A DNA stretch of 18,840 nucleotides, from NCBI GenBank assembly GCA_038232055.1, contig JBBSIN010000049.1, forward strand, positions 1 to 18,840. Reading direction: 5' to 3'. Position 1 is the stretch's first letter. Each line of letters begins with the position of its first letter. A program made the position numbers and the translations under genes. The notes beneath the pieces are model-generated. The model was not told where the DNA came from. It made no database searches and saw nothing but the letters and a program-made list of their open reading frames with translations. This stretch comes from JBBSIN01 sp038232055. Lineage in GTDB: Bacteria > Actinomycetota > Actinomycetes > JADGOV01. This document shows, in pieces, positions 15,336 to 18,840 of this stretch.

Positions 15336-16127
15336 TCAGGACCTGTCGGCGACGACGTACGCCGGTGGACCAATAGCCAGCGCGGCCTCCCGCTGCTCGG
15401 TCGTGAGAACCGCGATGTCGAGTCCCTCGGCGACGGCCGCCGAGACTCCGAGCGCCTCCGCCAGGCGTCGGACGAGGCCGACGAGCGTATCCGGGGTCAG
15501 CTCTTCCCGCAGCACCAGTCCGACGGCAACGGCACTGGCGTCGGGTCCCTGTTCGGGAGCCAGCACGTATGCCTCGGCCACGGACGCCTCCTGCGCCAGC
15601 GCGTCGGCGAGCTCCGCCCGCAGTCCAGGTGGCGTCGCGCACGGTTCGGCGACGGCGCTCAGTCCCCCGGCGACGGTTCCGCCGGCCATGTCCGCCGCGA
15701 CACCGCTGACCGTCACCGGTACGAATCCTTCCGACATGCTGCGTAGCACGGCTCCCTCGATGGCGAATGGGACGGGGCCCGCAACGTCGATGACGACGGC
15801 ATGCCCCGCCTCGAGAGCGGTGGCGAGCAGGTCCATCGCCCCGACGGGCACCGGCCGCGCGTCGGCCCGCCACCCCGACATGGTGGCGAGCGAGGAGAAG
15901 GCGGCCGCGGCCGGACGGCCATCGGCGCCCACGAGAGTCGGCTGGGCCATCTCGGGCCGCCCACCCTCGCCGTCGGCCAGCGGAACGATGGGCACCAGGA
16001 GCCGCGCGTGCAGCAACGCCCGCTGGACGCCGGCTTGCGTGTCGGGGCTCGGCTCCGCCTGCCAGGCGGCCAGCGCTGCGGCGAGGACCCGATCCGCCTG
16101 CCCCTCGTCGCCCGCCGTACTCGTCAT
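15336..16127 (-). CDS. SseB-domain protein of unknown function
   Basis: The 263-aa acidic protein is recognised as SseB-family by its layout: an N-terminal region with LLHARLLVPIVPLADG, then PTLVGADGRPAAAAFSSLATM and AMDLLATALEAGHAVVIDVAGPVPFAI, and a second SseB-like C-terminal half. No catalytic motif, signal peptide or membrane segment is visible. The family name comes from an E. coli serine-sensitivity protein, and its biochemical role is not established. The ATG at 16125-16127 overlaps the upstream amidohydrolase stop as ATGA, so the two are probably translated together. From memory, SseB-type genes often precede infC in actinobacteria; that should be checked. Confidence 0.8.
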   Translation of the reverse strand: MTSTAGDEGQADRVLAAALAAWQAEPSPDTQAGVQRALLHARLLVPIVPLADGEGGRPEMAQPTLVGADGRPAAAAFSSLATMSGWRADARPVPVGAMDLLATALEAGHAVVIDVAGPVPFAIEGAVLRSMSEGFVPVTVSGVAADMAGGTVAGGLSAVAEPCATPPGLRAELADALAQEASVAEAYVLAPEQGPDASAVAVGLVLREELTPDTLVGLVRRLAEALGVSAAVAEGLDIAVLTTEQREAALAIGPPAYVVADRS

Positions 16128-17236
16128 CGGTGGCCCAAGTCGACGATAGCGGCCACCGGGCCGCCTCCCGGCGGACCCTGGTGCACGGCTGCGACCGACA
16201 CAAACGCCGCCGGGTCGCCGGTCACTGCTGCTGCCACCCCACCCACGCACGACTTGATCTGGCGATGCCAGTGCACGTCGGAGTCGTCGAGCATGATGTT
16301 GCGGCGCCCGCGTACCCGCCCCGTGGGGTCCGCTTCGCACTTGAGGAAGACGTTGACCAACCGGCCCTGCAGGTCGGTGTAGTGCGGACGTTCCGGCAGG
16401 TCGAGGCCGGCGCTTCGGATCGCCATCCAGATGCCGTCCTGGTCGAGCGCGTCCCGCATCACGCCGTGCCCGATGGCGTACCGGCCGCCGATGCCGCGGA
16501 CGTTGCCCGCCAGCACGATCTGCGCACGATCGAGTTCTACGCCGGACGAGCACGAGGCGACCGACGAGTACAGGGAGAGGTCCCGGTGAATCTGGTCTGC
16601 CGTCGGCATCTCGATCTCGCCGAGCGCCACCGCGATGCCCAACGCAGTCGTGCTGTTGGACACGTCCATGGACTTCAGCGTGTCCTCGGTCCAGACGTCG
16701 TGACCGCGGCTCTTCGCATCGGTGATGGTTTCCAGCGTGAGCAGCGGCGTCTTCGTCTGGACGTAGTGCACGTCCGCCGGGTCGTCGATGCCCGCGACCT
16801 TCATGGCGTCGCGGACTCCGGCGGCCACGGTTTCGACCATAGCGGGCCGGCCGATGTCCTCCGGAAGGATGACGTCGCTCATCGCGACACCCACGGACAG
16901 CCGTGGCGCCTCGCTGCGCTTCGCGCGCGCTTGGTCCAGAGTCGCGAAGATGGTCGCGTGCGGCGACAGGACGCCGTCCGTGCCGCCCGACCAGACCAGC
17001 GGCACCTGCCGCGCCTCGTCCGGCGACCGGCTGCCCTTGGCGACCAAGACCTCGCGAAAGGCACGGTCGGCGAGGATCCGTGTGTAGTCGTTGACGCCGC
17101 CGTTGCCCTCGGTCTTGCCGATGACAGCGAGGACCGCGTCGGCCGTGAAGACGCCGTCGTCGATAAGCGCCGCGAGACCCGATGCATCGGTCACGCTGTC
17201 AATGGCGACCTTGCGCACCTCAATGGCATCTGGCAT
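16124..17236 (-). CDS. Ring-opening amidohydrolase, barbiturase/cyanuric acid hydrolase family
   Basis: The 370-aa member of the AtzD/barbiturase family has three internal pseudo-repeats and hydrolyses cyclic imides. The family's three Lys residues fall in GKTEGNGGVNDYTR (Lys41), YVQTKTPLLT (Lys162) and NVFLKCEADPTG (Lys299). The matching Ser residues are in VWSGGTDGVLSP (Ser83), SVASCSSGVEL (about Ser230) and FVSVAAVHQGPPGGG (Ser347). All are intact, so it should be active. Barbiturase (barbiturate to ureidomalonate, oxidative pyrimidine breakdown) seems likelier than cyanuric acid hydrolase for an actinomycete, but the sequence alone does not settle it. The ATG at 17234-17236 has AGGAG 7 nt upstream. 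It overlaps sseB by 4 nt and lies 56 nt after the HHE gene. No other pyrimidine-catabolism gene is present. Confidence 0.9.
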   Translation of the reverse strand: MPDAIEVRKVAIDSVTDASGLAALIDDGVFTADAVLAVIGKTEGNGGVNDYTRILADRAFREVLVAKGSRSPDEARQVPLVWSGGTDGVLSPHATIFATLDQARAKRSEAPRLSVGVAMSDVILPEDIGRPAMVETVAAGVRDAMKVAGIDDPADVHYVQTKTPLLTLETITDAKSRGHDVWTEDTLKSMDVSNSTTALGIAVALGEIEMPTADQIHRDLSLYSSVASCSSGVELDRAQIVLAGNVRGIGGRYAIGHGVMRDALDQDGIWMAIRSAGLDLPERPHYTDLQGRLVNVFLKCEADPTGRVRGRRNIMLDDSDVHWHRQIKSCVGGVAAAVTGDPAAFVSVAAVHQGPPGGGPVAAIVDLGHR

Positions 17237-17292
17237 GACTGCGCTCCTGAGTCGTGGTTCGGCGTACGCGCTCGGGTTGCTCGACGATCGCG

Positions 17293-17790
17293 TCAGCTGT
17301 GCTGTTCGACGTAGTCGTCAGGGTCCTTGTCGGACTGGTCGAGGGTCGGGGCGACCGGAGCCGTCTTCGCCGCCTCGAACCGCACCGCCAGCTGGTCGCG
17401 TAGCTCGAGGCTGGCGTGGTGACGAAAGTCCGGAAGGACCTCGTCCTCCTCCTCGCCCATGTGCTCGGTGTTGGCACTGCGGGCGTTGCCGACGGCCTTC
17501 CACCAGGCCGGCGTCCCGACGTCCTGCTTCGCCGACTCGGCCACGGCGTCGCGGATGTCGTTGTGATCGCCGATGGCGTCCTTGGTCTCCGCGCCGTCGG
17601 GATCGCCCTTGCGCAGCAGCTCCGGGTAGAACACCGCCTCCTCGGCGGCGGCGTGCACCTCGAGGAAGTTCGCCAGGTCGCCCCAGATCAAGCCGAGGCG
17701 CTCGGTGTCGGCCGGATCGACGTCGTCGAGCACGGCGAATCCCTGCCGCTGCCGGTGATGGTCGTTGAGGATCCGTTCGGTGATGTCCAC
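17293..17790 (-). CDS. Hemerythrin-like HHE cation-binding protein
   Basis: The 165-aa four-helix protein of the HHE family has the ligand pattern for a non-heme di-iron site. His11/His12 lie in NDHHRQRQ, His46 and Glu50 in FLEVHAAAEEAVFYPEL, His76 in GDHNDIRDAV, and His110 with following acidic residues in EHMGEEEDEVLP. The family binds O2, NO or iron or acts in stress sensing; the role here is unknown. A C-terminal tail is acidic. The GTG at 17788-17790 is chosen because it gives the usual lead to the first helix. A GTG at 17817 would add nine residues and falls within a hairpin. It lies 61 nt after the RES gene and probably begins a transcript with the amidohydrolase gene. Confidence 0.88.
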   Translation of the reverse strand: MDITERILNDHHRQRQGFAVLDDVDPADTERLGLIWGDLANFLEVHAAAEEAVFYPELLRKGDPDGAETKDAIGDHNDIRDAVAESAKQDVGTPAWWKAVGNARSANTEHMGEEEDEVLPDFRHHASLELRDQLAVRFEAAKTAPVAPTLDQSDKDPDDYVEQHS

Positions 17791-17800
17791 ATCGCTGCTT

Positions 17801-17817
17801 GTGCCCTCATCGGGCAC
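17801..17817 (-). promoter_or_regulatory. Hairpin before the HHE gene
   Basis: A perfect 6-bp inverted repeat GTGCCC / GGGCAC with a 5-nt loop lies 10 nt before the chosen HHE start. On the minus strand the only ribosome-site-like GAGGG is within the loop and 3' arm, so folding could hide it. It could also be a weak terminator of the toxin-antitoxin transcript, but no T-tract follows. Confidence 0.4.
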
Positions 17818-17851
17818 GGTTAGTCGCGCCCTCGGTGCCCCCAGCGCTGCC

Positions 17852-18490
17852 TCAACGGGTCTCCGCATTCCAGCCTTCGACGAGGAAGCCGTCGGCCGCG
17901 ACTAGTGCGGCAAGCAGCCCTTCCTGGTCTCGCAGCAGGCCAACGCGCCGCATCTGGACGGCCGGTCCGCCAAAGAAGGCGAGGTTGGCGTCTCGTGCGG
18001 GCGTGGTCCGTGAACGGTAGACGATTCCGTCCAACCGCTCGCCGAACCAGTCGACCAGCCGGTCGGCCAGAAGCTGGCCGGCGGCCCAGACGCCCGGGGC
18101 ACGGCTGGTGCTGATCTGATCGTCGCAGCCGAGGAGGTCCAGTGTCGCGTCGCGGCGCAGGTCCACCACCCGCAGTCGGCCCGTCAGCTCCACCAGGTGC
18201 GAGGCCAGTGCCGTGCCACTGACGATCCGGCCTTCGGCATCGAAGCGCTCCCGCATGGCCGCGCGGGCGGAGCTGGCCGCGTACCGGACCCGATGCGTCC
18301 CAGCAGCCGAGTCGAACCGCCATCGCGGCGGCCGCGAGGGTGACCATCGCCAGGCCGGCGGAGCCAGCGCGTCCACCCGGTACCAGGACCGATCAACGGT
18401 GTGGAGCCGCAACCCAGCCGGCCGGCGCCGCGGCAACCGATCGACGTATCGGGCGGTCGAATCACCGACATCCCCAGCGGCGCGCGTCAG
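17852..18490 (-). CDS. RES-domain toxin (probable NAD+-consuming TA toxin)
   Basis: The C-terminal ~180 residues are a RES domain: SWYRVDA, then RWRFDSAAGTHRVRYAASS with MRERFD (the Arg, Tyr and Glu expected of the active site), and later DDQISTSRAP and GIVYRSRTTPARDANLAFFG. Known relatives degrade NAD+ by phosphorolysis or hydrolysis and are held by Xre/MbcA-type antitoxins, which is what lies upstream. The start is uncertain. CTG at 18488-18490 (212 aa) overlaps the antitoxin TGA as CTGA and has GGGGAG 5 nt upstream. TTG at 18434-18436 (194 aa) is the first common start codon but has no ribosome site. The frame stays open beyond the antitoxin stop, but that part is not family-like. Confidence 0.8.
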   Translation of the reverse strand: MTRAAGDVGDSTARYVDRLPRRRPAGLRLHTVDRSWYRVDALAPPAWRWSPSRPPRWRFDSAAGTHRVRYAASSARAAMRERFDAEGRIVSGTALASHLVELTGRLRVVDLRRDATLDLLGCDDQISTSRAPGVWAAGQLLADRLVDWFGERLDGIVYRSRTTPARDANLAFFGGPAVQMRRVGLLRDQEGLLAALVAADGFLVEGWNAETR

Positions 18491-18840
18491 CCGATCTCCC
18501 CGGCGGCGCGCACCCACCATCGCGCGCCGTCGCTGTCTCCGGCGGCGAGCAGGTCCGCCGGGGTGCGCCCGGCAAGCTCGTCGATCGGAGCGCGCATCAA
18601 CGCATCGGCGGCCAACCCGCCGCGTCCCTGAGCGCACAACTCCGTCATTAGTGCCGGCAGCCCGACGTACGGACCCTCCGGACCGAACTGCCAGTCGGGA
18701 AAGCGCAGGGTGCCGCCCAACTGCACGGCAAGCAACCGGCCGGCGCGCACCCGGGCGGACACCGCCTGGCGGGTCACCCCGCCCAACAGTGCGGCCACCT
18801 CCGCAGTTGTTAGCGATCTGTCGGCGAACCGGCGCCGAGC
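18487..18840 (-). CDS. MbcA/Xre-type antitoxin, 5' end cut by window edge
   Basis: Partner of the RES toxin. The visible 117 residues begin in the DNA-binding part: LTTAEVAALLGGVTRQAVSA is a helix-turn-helix and is followed by RAGRLLAVQLGGTLRFPDWQF. They end with the toxin-binding motif of the MbcA/ParS/Xre family, APIDELAGRTPADLLAAGD. No in-frame stop occurs before the right edge. A GTG at 18796-18798 could be a start, but it would break the recognition helix unit, so the gene most likely begins outside the window. Its stop overlaps the toxin frame, so the pair is coupled. Such antitoxins usually repress their own promoter, which is not in view. Confidence 0.78.
   Translation of the reverse strand, partial: ARRRFADRSLTTAEVAALLGGVTRQAVSARVRAGRLLAVQLGGTLRFPDWQFGPEGPYVGLPALMTELCAQGRGGLAADALMRAPIDELAGRTPADLLAAGDSDGARWWVRAAGEIG

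Overview
This 18.8 kb window is GC-rich chromosomal DNA from an actinomycete. The 16S fragment, the arginine repressor inside the arg genes, the infC-rpmI-rplT-methyltransferase-histidine kinase-pheS-pheT gene order, and the frequent GTG starts all point to Actinomycetota. The lineage cannot be resolved further by eye. Every gene I support lies on the minus strand, so transcription runs from high to low coordinates. Gaps are short, and overlapping stop/start codons are common.

In transcription order, the right edge (18840-17852) carries a truncated MbcA/Xre-type antitoxin gene and a RES-domain toxin gene. Next come a hemerythrin-like HHE protein, a ring-opening amidohydrolase of the barbiturase/cyanuric acid hydrolase family, and an SseB-domain protein. 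The translation block starts with a 5' leader holding an intrinsic-terminator-like hairpin. It continues with infC (starting on ATT), rpmI, rplT, a TrmH-family rRNA methyltransferase with no ATG/GTG/TTG start, a soluble PAS histidine kinase, pheS and pheT. A short-chain dehydrogenase and a single-domain response regulator follow. The arginine block is argF-argR-argG-argH, then a 3-methyladenine DNA glycosylase and tyrS. The left edge is the start of an rRNA operon: two candidate promoters, a leader with a boxA-like element, and the 5' 365 nt of the 16S gene.

The genes form three functional groups: translation (infC, rpmI, rplT, methyltransferase, pheST, tyrS, 16S rRNA), the end of arginine biosynthesis with its regulator (argFRGH), and an accessory set on the right (toxin-antitoxin, HHE protein, amidohydrolase). 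The kinase and the response regulator are separated by about 4.6 kb but could be partners. The points most worth a second look are the non-ATG starts (ATT in infC; probable CTG in the methyltransferase and RES toxin), the infC leader attenuator, the barbiturase-family gene fused by overlap to sseB, and the rrn promoter that overlaps the tyrS stop codon. I saw no transposon, phage gene, CRISPR array or tRNA.
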